A stretch of 64,000 nucleotides of DNA from Cobetia crustatorum (GCF_000591415.1 NZ_JEMF01000025.1:82032-146031); one strand, 5' to 3'. Counted from the stretch's first letter, positions 24,127 through 33,693 are shown. Notes: generated from the sequence alone by a model not told the origin. A program made the numbers and translations.

Positions 24127-25970
24127 TAGGTCGTCCGGAAGAACTCGCCTTTCTATCGGAGTTTGGACTGGTGTTTCTGTTGTTCTCACTCGGGCTCGAG
24201 TTCTCGGTACCGCGCATGCGCGCGCTCAAGACAACGGTCTTCGGACTCGGTGCCTGTCAGGTCATCGTGTGTAGCGGGCTATTCTGGGCACTGGGCTACG
24301 CGCTCGGGCTTTCACCAGTGGCAGCTCTTGTCACCGCGGGAGCGCTGGGCCTCTCCTCCACTGCCATCGTGACGCGTGAACTGGCACGCTGGAATGAGCT
24401 GGATAGCCCGCACGGCCATGCCGCCGTCGGCGTGCTGCTATTCCAGGATCTCGCCGCGCTACTATTCCTTATCCTGATTCCGGCCATGGCGGGAGATGGA
24501 AGCCATCTGCTCAGCGAGCTCGGCATCATGCTTGCCAAGGGTATCGGGTTGGTCATCGTGATGTTGGCGATTGGCAAATGGATACTGCCGCTGGTCTTCC
24601 AGGAAATATCACGCTCACGCTCTGAAGAACTGTTCGTGCTTACCGCCCTGTTGGTGGCGCTATTCTCCGCCTGGCTGACCCATAGCCTGCATCTATCAAT
24701 GGCGCTGGGGGCCTTCCTGGCGGGCATGATGCTCGGTGAAAGCCATTTCCGGCATCAAATCGAAGCCGATATTCGGCCCTTCCGCGACATCTTGCTGGGC
24801 CTGTTCTTCGTCTCGGTTGGCATGCTGCTGGACCCACAAGTGCTGCTGGCCCAGTGGGACTGGGTGGTCATCGGCGTAGCATGTCTGCTGGCAGCCAAGG
24901 CGCTGTTGATCACGGGCCTGGCAAAACTTTCCGGTCGGCCACTGGATTCCTCCCTGCGCACTGGACTTGTACTGGCACAGGGCGGCGAATTTGGCTTCGC
25001 GTTATTGGCACTGGCCAGCCAGCAACAATTGATGGAGACCGATACCATCGGGCTGGTGGTGGCCATCATCATTGGTTCTCTGGTGGTCACTCCCTCACTG
25101 ATTCGCCACAACCATTACCTGACTCAACGACTGTGTCGCTCGCGCACTCCCACACAGGAAAACCCGCATACCACGGCAGAGCTAAGTGCGGCCACGGCGC
25201 CCATGAGCGGCCATGTCATCGTGTGTGGCTTCGGGCGGGTCGGTCAGACGGTTGGCCGCTTTCTGACACAGGAGAAAATAGAGTGGATCGCCATCGATAC
25301 CGACCCCATCCGTGTGCATGAGGCCGCCAGCGCAGGCGAGCCGGTCGTGTTCGGTGATGCCCAGCGCCAGGATATTCTGCGCGCACTCGGTATCGAGCGC
25401 GCGCGTCAGGTCGTGATTACAGTCAACCAACTCTCGCATGCCCTGGCCATTCTGCACGCCATTCAGCCGCTGGAACTGGAAAAGCTGAAGGTACTGGTGC
25501 GTACACAGGATGATGCGGACCTTGAGACCTACAAGGCGGCTGGCGCGACCGAAGTCATTCCCGAGGTACTGGAAGGCTCACTGATGCTGGTATCACATGT
25601 GTTGGTCAATCTCGAGGTCCCCTTCCGTCGCGTCGCGCGCTCGATCCAGAGTGCTCGTGAAGCGCGCTACAGCATGCTGCATGGCTACTTTCACGGTCAG
25701 CAGTCCCAGTTGATCGACAAGCGCGGCAACCCTCTGTTAAGGCGTCACCCGTTGACCCTGACCGCCAATGCCTGGGCTTGTGAGCGCCGGCTCGATGAAA
25801 TCATTCTGCCGGAGCATTGCGGCATTCTTATCGCGCGCGTAGTACGTGCCAACGGTGAATGTATTGAGGATCCCACCGGTGCACTACTGCTGGCGTGTGG
25901 CGACACGCTGGTATTATCCGGTTTGGCTGATCATATTGAAGAGGCGGAAGCGCGGCTGCTGTCTGGTTGA
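24123..25970 (+). CDS. Monovalent cation:proton antiporter-2 (CPA2) family, main part
   Basis: 615 residues forming most of a Kef/YbaL-type K+ or Na+/H+ antiporter of the inner membrane. About residues 1-340 hold 11-12 helices, with the ion-site motif LFQDLAALLFLILIP (Gln-Asp near 107). A cytoplasmic RCK/TrkA-N domain follows from about 363 (HVIVCGFGRVGQTVGRF, a Rossmann nucleotide site, then DTDPIRVHEA, GDAQRQDIL). A TrkA-C-like domain occupies the last 100 residues. The natural N-terminal helix is in another frame just upstream (see that entry). With it the protein would be about 662 residues, normal for the family. A ComFB-type gene follows at 68 bases. Confidence 0.85.
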   Translation: MIGRPEELAFLSEFGLVFLLFSLGLEFSVPRMRALKTTVFGLGACQVIVCSGLFWALGYALGLSPVAALVTAGALGLSSTAIVTRELARWNELDSPHGHAAVGVLLFQDLAALLFLILIPAMAGDGSHLLSELGIMLAKGIGLVIVMLAIGKWILPLVFQEISRSRSEELFVLTALLVALFSAWLTHSLHLSMALGAFLAGMMLGESHFRHQIEADIRPFRDILLGLFFVSVGMLLDPQVLLAQWDWVVIGVACLLAAKALLITGLAKLSGRPLDSSLRTGLVLAQGGEFGFALLALASQQQLMETDTIGLVVAIIIGSLVVTPSLIRHNHYLTQRLCRSRTPTQENPHTTAELSAATAPMSGHVIVCGFGRVGQTVGRFLTQEKIEWIAIDTDPIRVHEAASAGEPVVFGDAQRQDILRALGIERARQVVITVNQLSHALAILHAIQPLELEKLKVLVRTQDDADLETYKAAGATEVIPEVLEGSLMLVSHVLVNLEVPFRRVARSIQSAREARYSMLHGYFHGQQSQLIDKRGNPLLRRHPLTLTANAWACERRLDEIILPEHCGILIARVVRANGECIEDPTGALLLACGDTLVLSGLADHIEEAEARLLSG

Positions 25971-26037
25971 CGCCACCCATGAGAGGAGGCCACTCGCAGC
26001 AAGCCATGGCATTGCTTATCACGCAGGGGGATTTCTC

Positions 26038-26346
26038 ATGCACGGACAGCACGCAACTCATCAAGAGCCCTCGTGGCACACGACCACAGCAGGCGTTCAC
26101 AATTACATGGAGCAACTCGTGCTTGATCGACTGCGACTGCACCCCGAGGCCATCGGCATGGATGGCGACAGCCGCGAGGACGTGGCCTGCATCGCGCTCA
26201 ATCAGCTGGCACCGCGCTATATCCGCCACGATGTCGATATGGCCTTCTACATGGCACCTGCCGAACAGGAGCTGCTGGAAGAACGCGTCACACTAGCGCT
26301 GGAGGATGCCTTTGCCAAGGTGCGCTCCATGCCTCGCCGCAGCTAG
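26038..26346 (+). CDS. ComFB-family (late competence development) protein
   Basis: 102-residue protein matching the ComFB family: VHNYMEQLVLDRLRLHPE, then REDVACIALNQLAPRYIRHDVDMAFY, the family core of N-Y-M-E, D-V, A-L-N and P-R-Y. The paired cysteines seen in some members are reduced to one here. The start at 26038 has GGGGG 7 nt upstream. ComFB proteins from other bacteria have been reported as cyclic dinucleotide receptors; that is family knowledge, not visible here. The gene directly follows a CPA2 antiporter with an RCK domain, so it may be its co-transcribed signalling partner. A strong terminator closes the unit. Confidence 0.8.
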   Translation: MHGQHATHQEPSWHTTTAGVHNYMEQLVLDRLRLHPEAIGMDGDSREDVACIALNQLAPRYIRHDVDMAFYMAPAEQELLEERVTLALEDAFAKVRSMPRRS

Positions 26347-26396
26347 CCGTCGACAATGCATGGCACTTCGACACCGCGCAATGATATATGCCTGTG

Positions 26397-26438
26397 AAAA
26401 AGCAGCCGCCCCGGTGAAAGCCAGGGCGGCTGCTTTTT
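26397..26438. terminator. Bidirectional terminator between comFB-like gene and ABC operon
   Basis: GCAGCCGCC and GGCGGCTGC pair (9 bp) around a 14-nt loop, flanked by five A and five T, between two convergent genes. Confidence 0.92.
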
Positions 26439-26471
26439 CAGTACATCTCTACACTCACTTCAAATGAGCCG

Positions 26472-27236
26472 TTATATGCCCGCAGCGCACTGCGGCGGCA
26501 CTTCATTGAGCACCTTGCGCAGGAAGGCACGCGTGCGGTCATCCTTCGGCGCACTGAACAGCTGACTGGGTGGCCCCTGTTCAACGATGCGCCCGCCTTC
26601 CATGAAGATGACTCGGTCTGCCACATCACGCGCAAACTGCATCTCATGCGTGACCACGATCATGGTCTGACGCTCGACAGCGAGCTGCTTCATCAGCTCC
26701 AGCACTTCGTCGACCCATTCCGGGTCCAGCGCTGACGTCGGCTCATCAAACAGAATCACCTCAGCCTGAGCTGCCATCGCACGACCAATGCCGATACGTT
26801 GCTGCTGTCCGCCAGATAGCGCCGCCGGATAGGCATCCGCCTTCTCGCTCATGCCGATACGCTCGAGAATCTCACGTGCGCGTTGATGCGCCTTGGCCTT
26901 CGGCCAGCCATTGACGACAATCAGCCCTTCAGCAATGTTCTCAAGCGCGGTCTTGTTGGCAAACAGTGCATAGTTCTGGAACACGAATGCACTGTTGCGG
27001 CGCAATGCGAGAATTTCGGCGCGCGATGCACGTGTGGCATCAACCCTCACGTCGCCAATCTGGACCTCACCACCATCAGGCTGCTCAAGAAAATTGATGC
27101 AGCGTAGCAGCGTGGATTTCCCGGTACCGGACGGGCCGATGACGACGATGATCTCGCCCTGCTCCACTTCAAGAGTGATGCCGTCGAGTACCGCGTTACC
27201 GTCAAATTTCTTGACCAGTTTTCTGACTGCAATCAT
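26472..27236 (-). CDS. Polar amino acid (cystine-type) ABC transporter ATP-binding protein
   Basis: ATPase of a polar amino acid importer, 254 residues. Walker [10 protein letters not shown] (residues 34-42), signature LSGGQQQR (about 136), Walker [13 protein letters not shown] (about 157-168) and the switch His in VVTHEMQFA are all intact. The start overlaps the permease stop by ATGA, so the two are translationally coupled. It is third in the operon binding protein-permease-ATPase. Resemblance to YecC/TcyN points to cystine or a related amino acid, but the substrate is inferred from family likeness only. Confidence 0.93.
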   Translation of the reverse strand: MIAVRKLVKKFDGNAVLDGITLEVEQGEIIVVIGPSGTGKSTLLRCINFLEQPDGGEVQIGDVRVDATRASRAEILALRRNSAFVFQNYALFANKTALENIAEGLIVVNGWPKAKAHQRAREILERIGMSEKADAYPAALSGGQQQRIGIGRAMAAQAEVILFDEPTSALDPEWVDEVLELMKQLAVERQTMIVVTHEMQFARDVADRVIFMEGGRIVEQGPPSQLFSAPKDDRTRAFLRKVLNEVPPQCAAGI

Positions 27237-27907
27237 CGCTGATAGGCCCTGTTGAGACGTTTCTCCATCCAGCGCTGCACGAATGACAGCCCTTCCACCA
27301 TCACCCAGTAGACGATAGCGACCATGATGAAGGATTCAAAATACAGAAAGCTGCTGGCGGCTTCCTTTTGAGTCGCCCCCATCAGTTCCGTCACACCTAG
27401 CGTAAACGCAAGCGAGGTGGATTTGATCATATCCACGAAGTAGTTCATCAGCGTCGGCGCTGCGACGCGTGCAGCCTGTGGCAGCACGATACGGCGCATC
27501 AATTGCAGGTTGGTCATGCCAATCGATAATGCTGCTTCGGTCTGACTACGATCCACCCCGACAATAGCGGCGCGAATCGACTCGGCCATGTACGCGGAGA
27601 AATGCAGCGTCAAACCAAGAATCGTCGCGGTGACACCATCAATCTGAGTCAGAAATGACATGACCTGCGGCAGGCCGTAATAAAACAGAAACAGCTGCAC
27701 CAGCAACGGCGTACCGCGGAAGAAGGAAATGAACACGATGGTCAGCGCATTGAGCACCGGCACCTTGAGCACCCGTACCACTGCCAGCAAGGATGCAAGA
27801 ATCAGCGCGGCAATCATGCCGATGCTCGCCATCTTGAGCGTCAGGGGCAGATATTTGAGCATGACCGGCAACAGACCGAGCATGTAGTCAATATTGAGAG
27901 TATCCAT
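27233..27907 (-). CDS. Polar amino acid (cystine-type) ABC transporter permease
   Basis: Inner-membrane permease of 224 residues, HisM/YecS group, with five hydrophobic helices. The N-terminal signature [19 protein letters not shown] and the EAA-loop [22 protein letters not shown], which docks to the ATPase, are clear. It follows the binding protein gene by 240 bases, a gap that contains a perfect 12-bp stem-loop, and overlaps the ATPase gene by 4 bases. Confidence 0.93.
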   Translation of the reverse strand: MDTLNIDYMLGLLPVMLKYLPLTLKMASIGMIAALILASLLAVVRVLKVPVLNALTIVFISFFRGTPLLVQLFLFYYGLPQVMSFLTQIDGVTATILGLTLHFSAYMAESIRAAIVGVDRSQTEAALSIGMTNLQLMRRIVLPQAARVAAPTLMNYFVDMIKSTSLAFTLGVTELMGATQKEAASSFLYFESFIMVAIVYWVMVEGLSFVQRWMEKRLNRAYQR

Positions 27908-28088
27908 TCGTTATCCGGACGGGCTGGGGATATGAAGGCGAGACACCAAGGCCTCAGCGTGACAAAGGAGGCAAGCATGAAGGGCCGCAGCCCATGATGG
28001 CAATGCCTGACGCTGCCAATGCCCTTGCGACGTCTCATTGGCATATCACGCATACCTGAGAGAGGTCGTTCATGCTCCATGACGACAA

Positions 28089-28117
28089 CGGGGTGACGGC
28101 GCGTTGCCGTCACCCCG
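28089..28117 (-). terminator. Perfect 12-bp stem-loop between binding protein and permease genes
   Basis: CGGGGTGACGGC and GCCGTCACCCCG pair without mismatch around GCGTT. There is no T-run. It starts 31 bases after the binding protein stop. Such hairpins commonly protect the upstream part of the message or partly stop transcription, giving more binding protein than membrane parts. Confidence 0.7.
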
Positions 28118-28147
28118 CTTGCCTTGCATCACTGCTTCAGACTGCTC

Positions 28148-28942
28148 TTACGGTGTGGTGATGTCACTACCGAACCACTTCTCGGAAATCTCGCTCAGAC
28201 GACCATTGTCTTTCAGTTCGGTCAGGGCAGCATCGACCTTGTCACGCTGTGCCTTGGCTGCATCGTCATTACGAAACGGCAGTGCATTCTCGATCTTGGA
28301 GAACGGCTGACCCGCAAGTTCGAGCGGCAACGGGGTCTTCTGAATGACCTGGCTGGCGCTCACGCGGTCCATCACGAAGGCATCCACACGACCCAAGGCA
28401 GTGTCCTGCTCAAGATTGGACTCATAGGTCTTGATAGTGATCTCGTCAGCATACGGCAGCGCATTGAGCAGCGACTCGTAGTTGGAGCCCAGATTGACCG
28501 CGACGCTATGGCCCTTGAGTGATTCAACGCCGGTAATCTCATCGTTTCCGCGACGCTTGACCACCTGAGCACCGTCATAGACGTACGGCTGCGTGAAGGC
28601 GAACTTGGCCTTGCGCGCATCGGTGATGGTGATCTGATTGGCCACGGTATCGATACGGCCGGCTTCCAGCGCACCGATCAGGCCCGAGAAACTCATGGTG
28701 ACGAATTCAACATCATCACCCGTAATCTCACCGACGGCGTTGAGCACGTCGACCTCAAAACCTTGTAATTTATCCTGCTTGACGAAGGTAAACGGGAAAT
28801 AGCCGCCCGACATACCAACCTTCAAGGTATCCGCCTGCGCACTCAGGCTACCCATGGCAGCGGCACTCAAGGTGGCGGCCAATACGGCGCCCTTGAAAAC
28901 AGAGGGAGAAAAGACGGCTGCAAACGAACGTGAATGACTCAT
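28148..28942 (-). CDS. Polar amino acid (cystine-type) ABC transporter substrate-binding protein
   Basis: Periplasmic binding protein of 264 residues with signal peptide (about 37 residues; the hydrophobic core is near AVLAATLSAAAMGSLSA, cleavage at AQA or nearby). The mature part starts DTLKVGMSGGYFPFTFV and has the family blocks GFEVDVLNAVGE, ITITDARKAKFAFTQPYVYDG (Arg as amino-acid carboxylate ligand) and DRVSASQVI. The C-terminus KDNGRLSEISEKWFG is typical. It resembles TcyJ/TcyK cystine-binding proteins. First gene of the operon. Substrate inferred. Confidence 0.9.
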   Translation of the reverse strand: MSHSRSFAAVFSPSVFKGAVLAATLSAAAMGSLSAQADTLKVGMSGGYFPFTFVKQDKLQGFEVDVLNAVGEITGDDVEFVTMSFSGLIGALEAGRIDTVANQITITDARKAKFAFTQPYVYDGAQVVKRRGNDEITGVESLKGHSVAVNLGSNYESLLNALPYADEITIKTYESNLEQDTALGRVDAFVMDRVSASQVIQKTPLPLELAGQPFSKIENALPFRNDDAAKAQRDKVDAALTELKDNGRLSEISEKWFGSDITTP

Positions 28943-29735
28943 CGGGATTCCTCGATAATCGCAAGGTTAGGCAGGAAGGTGTCGCTTTCGGCAGACTCGG
29001 GCAGCGGCGGCATGCATCACTGCGCAACTCGTCAGCGACGGCCGAAAGAGGCATAAGCACAAGCGTTTATATGTGATTTAGTTTTATAGAGTAACGGGCC
29101 AGTCGTATATTCCCAATCATTTCATACCGTATCGAAAGAACAAAAAGGAATAACACCACCGCCTTTGGCAATGAACGAGATTCTAGCACGCCTGTTCATA
29201 CAGACCAGCCGCATACTGCTGCGTGCTGCGCAACATAAAGATGTCACCGTAACGACAGCCACATGACAGTTATTCACGTCTGCCGTGGACGACACTGTGG
29301 ATAACCTGCAGTGGTTACGCTGAAAGCCACGCCGTTACTGGCATTGCGAAAATTGATCAAAAATCCATCATCCGTACAACTATTCACAGCAGATGAGGAG
29401 GCATGAAGCAATGACTCACCCAAGGCAGCCTGAATACGGGGCATTGGACACGCGACGAGAGACAGATCTCCGTGGCGTAACGGGGCTTGGCTACCCGATC
29501 GACAGGCCATACGACAGCTACCGAAAAGTCACTGATCCAAGAGATATATGGCGCTTTAATGAGAGATATGCGCCCTTGTCGGCTGAGCGGGTGGCATGCA
29601 GAGGAGTGAGTCGCTAAAGTCGCTGCCACTCGTGGTGCATTCCTTGGCTGGACAGCGCCCTTCTCTTCGATAATTTCTTTTCAGTAACCTCGATTCGTCT
29701 TGCACCTGTCGAGCTCCACAGTAGCGGTGAGCTTC
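28943..29735. other. 793-base gap with DnaA-box-like sites
   Basis: No strong gene; one weak small frame is listed at 29411-29617. The left part must hold the promoter of the ABC operon (AT-rich around 29060-29130). Three 9-mers close to DnaA boxes lie at 29270-29278 (TTATTCACG), 29296-29304 (TGTGGATAA, an exact match on the minus strand) and 29380-29388 (CTATTCACA). No replication gene is near. Confidence 0.5.
29411..29617 (+). CDS. Hypothetical small protein (doubtful)
   Basis: A 68-residue frame beginning MTHPRQPEYGALDTRRETDL, hydrophilic and rich in Arg, Asp and Tyr, without signal peptide or membrane segment. GAGGAGG lies 9 nt before the ATG, which is the only reason to list it. No family recognised. 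The opposite strand is open over the same span, so this may be chance. Confidence 0.28.
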   Translation: MTHPRQPEYGALDTRRETDLRGVTGLGYPIDRPYDSYRKVTDPRDIWRFNERYAPLSAERVACRGVSR

Positions 29736-30860
29736 ATGACCCCTCTCTCCTCCTTGAGCAGCTTTTTCACCCGCACCGGCGCCGAACTGCACCTTTATCA
29801 TCTAGGGCGCACCCTTATACCGCTAAGTCTTGAACAACTTGAGGCTTTCGAGACAACACAGCAGCCTTGGGAGCAACCCTTCAAAGGCCAAGCACGCTTG
29901 GCCTGTGTCTTCCGCCCCGCAGGCATCGAAGACCCGCTGGTATGGTTTCTAGCCATGCCACTGGATGAAGAAGGGCGTCTGTCACCGGCTCAACGTGATG
30001 CCTTCCTTGAGCGTCTGATCACGACACTGGGCCAGACAGCACTCAGTGTGGGGCGAAATAATATTCAAGTGGCCGAAGCCGCCAAGATCGACAATCTGAT
30101 GCAGGACAATCCACTGACGTTTACGCCAGATGATACGCTGCGTGCCATGCTCCATGCGCGCGCCAGCCTGGATTGCGAGCGACCGACCAGCCAACATCAT
30201 GCGTTGGCAGAGCAATATCTGGGGGCCAAGTTGCCACTGGATGACTGGCCTTCGCTCGGTCTGCAGGGCATTGCCGATGTACTGACACGACGCGGTACGC
30301 TGGAACCACTGCTTGCTGAAGCCCTGCCCGCGCGTATCGCAGCACTGCCGGATACACCGCTGCGTGCAGTCGCATTGTGTCTGGAGCAGGCACCGCCAGC
30401 CCATACGCATCTTACAAATGCGCTGGAGACAGCACAGGAAGCGGCGTTGCTGGAGGTGCTTATTCAACGTGGCCAGAACGCACGAGAGCAAGGCGACCTG
30501 GAGACTCTGTGCGCTTGTCTGCGCGCGACTGGCGCCAGCCCATTGCCCGCAGCCGCCCAATGGATAGACTCACTGCTGGCCGATGACGATGCCACCAGTG
30601 TCGACGTACTGGTGGCAATTGCCGCGCGTGGATATGCTCACCTTGAGGATGCCGAACGCCTGCCAGTCTTCCTCACGCGCCTGGCAAGTTGCCCACAGGC
30701 CAGCTTCGGCGCACTGGCACGCGACCTCGCATTGATCCCTCGCCTACGACTACCGGTACTGATGACACTGCGCAATGCCAACCCCAACAGTGCCCTCGGG
30801 AGGGCTCTGAGCGCCTTGACTCAACAAGCGTCTGTTGAGAACGTCACGAAACGGCATTGA
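29736..30860 (+). CDS. DUF3549 family protein
   Basis: Cytoplasmic protein of 374 residues in the DUF3549 family, found in Vibrio, Pseudomonas and Halomonas relatives; function unknown. Family marks include SSLSSFFTRTGAELHLYHLG at the start, LGRTLIPL, WEQPFKGQARLACVF, and PLVWFLAMPLDEEGRLSPAQRDAFL. The rest is alpha-helical with Ala/Leu-rich helices like a repeat solenoid. The ATG at 29736 follows GGTGAG with 4 nt spacing and matches the family start; the TTG at 29700 adds residues not typical of the family. It stands alone. Confidence 0.83.
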   Translation: MTPLSSLSSFFTRTGAELHLYHLGRTLIPLSLEQLEAFETTQQPWEQPFKGQARLACVFRPAGIEDPLVWFLAMPLDEEGRLSPAQRDAFLERLITTLGQTALSVGRNNIQVAEAAKIDNLMQDNPLTFTPDDTLRAMLHARASLDCERPTSQHHALAEQYLGAKLPLDDWPSLGLQGIADVLTRRGTLEPLLAEALPARIAALPDTPLRAVALCLEQAPPAHTHLTNALETAQEAALLEVLIQRGQNAREQGDLETLCACLRATGASPLPAAAQWIDSLLADDDATSVDVLVAIAARGYAHLEDAERLPVFLTRLASCPQASFGALARDLALIPRLRLPVLMTLRNANPNSALGRALSALTQQASVENVTKRH

Positions 30861-31366
30861 TGCATGAGTACCCTGGTACGCGGCTCACGTAGTATTACCG
30901 ATGCCACGCTGGTAGCGCGTCAGAGAACAAGTGGAACAGTCCTTGAGATCATGCGCATAACCCACGACACTTGGCATGAGGCCATCAGTGCAGGCTTATC
31001 AGTACAGTGCCATGCAAAGACTCATGTACAGAAGCCAAAACGACAATGGCTGGCGATAACCCAAAAGACCACCTGCTATTTTGGCTATGAACCCTGGCAC
31101 TGAATCTTCATCCACAAGCTCAGCGATGGTATGCCCTGTGTAGTGCCATCGCACTGGCTCGCAAGCACTCGAGTAAAGAGGTGTCAGCAAGGATTGCTGT
31201 CGGTTCGGTAAGTGACTATGCTGCGCGCCCGTCTGGCCAGAACACTCGAATGCACGGGCGCTCATCGTCTTCTTGGTTTTCTGACCGGTGCCTTTAGCCG
31301 CTCGGTACCCTTCATGCCGTGAGCCGATGCCTACACTCGGTCACGCCCTCTGATTCAGGATGAAAC
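30861..31366. other. 506-base gap, nothing recognised
   Basis: Short frames on both strands here lack ribosome binding sites and resemble no family. The right end holds the promoter region of the protease gene at 31367. No stem-loop with a T-run was found. Confidence 0.5.
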
Positions 31367-31876
31367 ATGTCGCATCAAAAGCCTGCTTCACGCCATCACA
31401 CCGACAAACCTCAGCCGCTTGATCTAAAAAGCCTGAATCACGATCTGCTGGGGTTTCGGCCGCGCGCCGTCGTCGGACGACGCGAACTGCTCGAGCTGCC
31501 TGAACTGCACTTGCACCTCAATGCCAAGATCGATACCGGCGCTCATTCCAGTGCGCTACATGCCGAGAGCATTGAAGTTTTTGAGCAGAATGATGAGCTA
31601 TGCGTGCGCTTCATCACACGTACTGGAGGTAGTGATTCGCCTCCGCATACGATAGAGACGCAAGTGCATGACCGCCGCCGGGTAAGATCATCCAATGGGC
31701 AAGCACAGTGGCGCTATGTGATTCGCTCACGCATGCGTCTGGCTGGCCTCGACTACGATATAGACATGACACTGGTAGACCGCTCTCAAATGCGCCACCC
31801 AATTCTGCTAGGGCGTCGCGCCCTACGCCGATTACTGGTCGCACCGGGTGCTGCCTACTTGCATGGCGAGCCCTGA
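31367..31876 (+). CDS. RimB-like ATP-dependent zinc protease / retropepsin-like protease
   Basis: 169-residue protein of the family annotated as ATP-dependent zinc protease, now seen as retropepsin-like aspartic proteases. The active-site motif KIDTGAHSSALHA (Asp about residue 58), the central HDRRRVRSSNGQ and the C-terminal HPILLGRRALR are clear. AGGATG lies before the ATG. Such genes commonly sit next to rimK, as here (rimK starts 195 bases on). In pseudomonads RimB trims the glutamate tails RimK adds to ribosomal protein S6. The pairing supports a role in S6 modification. Confidence 0.87.
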   Translation: MSHQKPASRHHTDKPQPLDLKSLNHDLLGFRPRAVVGRRELLELPELHLHLNAKIDTGAHSSALHAESIEVFEQNDELCVRFITRTGGSDSPPHTIETQVHDRRRVRSSNGQAQWRYVIRSRMRLAGLDYDIDMTLVDRSQMRHPILLGRRALRRLLVAPGAAYLHGEP

Positions 31877-32071
31877 CGACCTGTCATCTACAGACACGGT
31901 TAATACGGCGCCACCTCTGAAGAGGTGATCGCCCAAAGATATAGACACGCCAATCCAGCAACTCTGGCTGGCGCGACACTCAGTAGCAAAGCCTCCTGAC
32001 GGGCATCACGTCAGCCCATCTCTTGTATTCGCTCTTACCCCTGCCTGCCCATTTCGGCTCTGGAGGATTTC

Positions 32072-32980
32072 ATGCATATCGGTATCCTGTCGCGTAATTC
32101 ACGCCTTTACTCCACCCGTCGCCTGATCGAGGCAGCAGAAGCCCGTGGTCATACCGCACGCGTGGTCGACACTCTACGCTGCTACATGAACATTGCGTCA
32201 CATCGCCCATCCATTCATTACAAGGGCGCTGAAATCGAGCATTTCGATGCCGTGATTCCGCGGATCGGTTCATCAGTCACTTTCTACGGCTGCGCAGTAC
32301 TGCGTCAATTTGAGATGATGGGCACCTATGTCGTCAATGACTCGGTTGCCATCGCGCGCTCACGTGACAAGCTGCGTTCGCTACAGCTGCTGTCACGCAA
32401 GGGCCTTGGTCTGCCGGTCACCGGCTTCGCTCATTCTCCTGACGATATCCCTGACCTGATCACCATGGTCAAAGGCGCGCCACTGGTCATCAAGCTACTG
32501 GAAGGCACCCAAGGCATCGGCGTAGTACTCGCCGAGACCAATCAGGCCGCAGAGAGCGTAATTCAGGCATTCATGGGCATGAAAGCCAACATCATGGTGC
32601 AGGAGTACATCAAGGAAGCGCGTGGCGCCGATATCCGTTGCCTGGTAGTGGGTGACAAGGTCATCGCTTCCATGAAGCGTCAGGCGGCCGAAGGCGAGTT
32701 TCGCTCCAACCTGCACCGTGGCGGTACCGCCAGTGAGATTCGCATTACACCGGAAGAGCGCTCTACGGCTATCCGTGCTGCCAAGGCGATGGGGTTGTCA
32801 GTCGCAGGCGTCGATTTGCTACGCGCCAACCACGGCCCGGTGATCATGGAGGTGAATTCCTCGCCTGGCCTGCAGGGCATCGAGACCTCTACCGGCAAGG
32901 ATATCGCTGGCTTGATTATCGACCATATTACCAAGTGCGCTGCGCCTGCCAAGAAGATCCCCCCCAAGCCCAAGGGCTGA
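32072..32980 (+). CDS. rimK: Ribosomal protein S6--L-glutamate ligase
   Basis: ATP-grasp ligase of 302 residues that adds glutamate residues to the C-terminus of ribosomal protein S6. The N-terminal pre-ATP-grasp part ([18 protein letters not shown]) matches RimK, followed by the ATP-grasp core: [14 protein letters not shown] (about residues 137-150), [20 protein letters not shown] and [20 protein letters not shown] with metal-binding Glu and Asn near 270. GGAGG lies 6 nt before the ATG. It is preceded by the RimB-like protease gene on the same strand, probably one transcript. Family secure. Confidence 0.95.
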   Translation: MHIGILSRNSRLYSTRRLIEAAEARGHTARVVDTLRCYMNIASHRPSIHYKGAEIEHFDAVIPRIGSSVTFYGCAVLRQFEMMGTYVVNDSVAIARSRDKLRSLQLLSRKGLGLPVTGFAHSPDDIPDLITMVKGAPLVIKLLEGTQGIGVVLAETNQAAESVIQAFMGMKANIMVQEYIKEARGADIRCLVVGDKVIASMKRQAAEGEFRSNLHRGGTASEIRITPEERSTAIRAAKAMGLSVAGVDLLRANHGPVIMEVNSSPGLQGIETSTGKDIAGLIIDHITKCAAPAKKIPPKPKG

Positions 32981-33234
32981 AGGCTGGCATAAAAATACGG
33001 CATGACCTCCTGCGGGAGACAAGAATGGGTGCGTCCGACAACGGCGCACCCATTCTTGTTGGTATCACGACAGCGTCTATTGTTGCTGATATGTGTCACA
33101 TAAAAGCCACGCAATTGTCGTAAACTAGCCAAATTGATCACGGAAAAATAAATATCGGGTCTTTCTGCACCCAAGGGGTAGAAAAACACTGTTTTCACCC
33201 GCACAATCTCTCCTGACGGAGGAGGTGACCGCAC

Positions 33235-33693
33235 ATGTTTCTCGATAATCGCCAAGTGGCGATGGATAGCGTCCAGGAAGCCCTGGCAGATAGTCTTGAT
33301 TATTTCGAGGATAATGCCGAGCGGCTGCGTCCCGGGCTCTTGAAGGCCTTTGAACCCTTCTACGCCCGACGCGTGGAGCTCAAGCAAGCACTCGAGACTG
33401 AGACGCGCAAGCATCTCAGCCTGATGCCGCGTGACGCTGACGTCGAGCGCGACGACTACATGTGGCTATGGAGTCGCCTGAAAAGCATCGTCAGCAATGA
33501 CAATCAGGTGCTGATCAATGAACTACTAGAGCAAGAGCGCGTGTTGATGCAGGCCTGTTCAACAGCCTTCACCCACCCGCTGCCTGACAGCATTGAGAAA
33601 GTGCTCGAAGGCTGCTTTAGCAATTGCCGTAGCCTGATCCGTGAACTCTACCGTCATCAGATGGGCCAGGCCGCGCGGCGACGTGCAGTCTAA
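33235..33693 (+). CDS. Hypothetical all-helical protein
   Basis: 152-residue cytoplasmic protein, predicted almost entirely helical, with many charged residues and heptad-like stretches (for example 25-60 and 75-105), without signal peptide. Two Cys near the C-terminus (EGCFSNCRSL) are close together. The layout recalls ferritin-like four-helix bundles such as the PA2169/DUF2383 group, but I see no metal-binding EXXH pair, so this is not assigned. It has a very strong ribosome binding site (GGAGGAGGTGA) and its own terminator, so it is likely a well-expressed single gene. Confidence 0.75.
   Translation: MFLDNRQVAMDSVQEALADSLDYFEDNAERLRPGLLKAFEPFYARRVELKQALETETRKHLSLMPRDADVERDDYMWLWSRLKSIVSNDNQVLINELLEQERVLMQACSTAFTHPLPDSIEKVLEGCFSNCRSLIRELYRHQMGQAARRRAV

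Noticed and set aside
24115..24130. Programmed -1 ribosomal frameshift in the CPA2 antiporter
   Set aside because: No X-XXY-YYZ slippery heptamer and no stem-loop at the right distance; a missing base or re-initiation is simpler.
31000..31265. Small genes in the gap after the DUF3549 gene
   Set aside because: Open frames on both strands without start signals or recognisable products.
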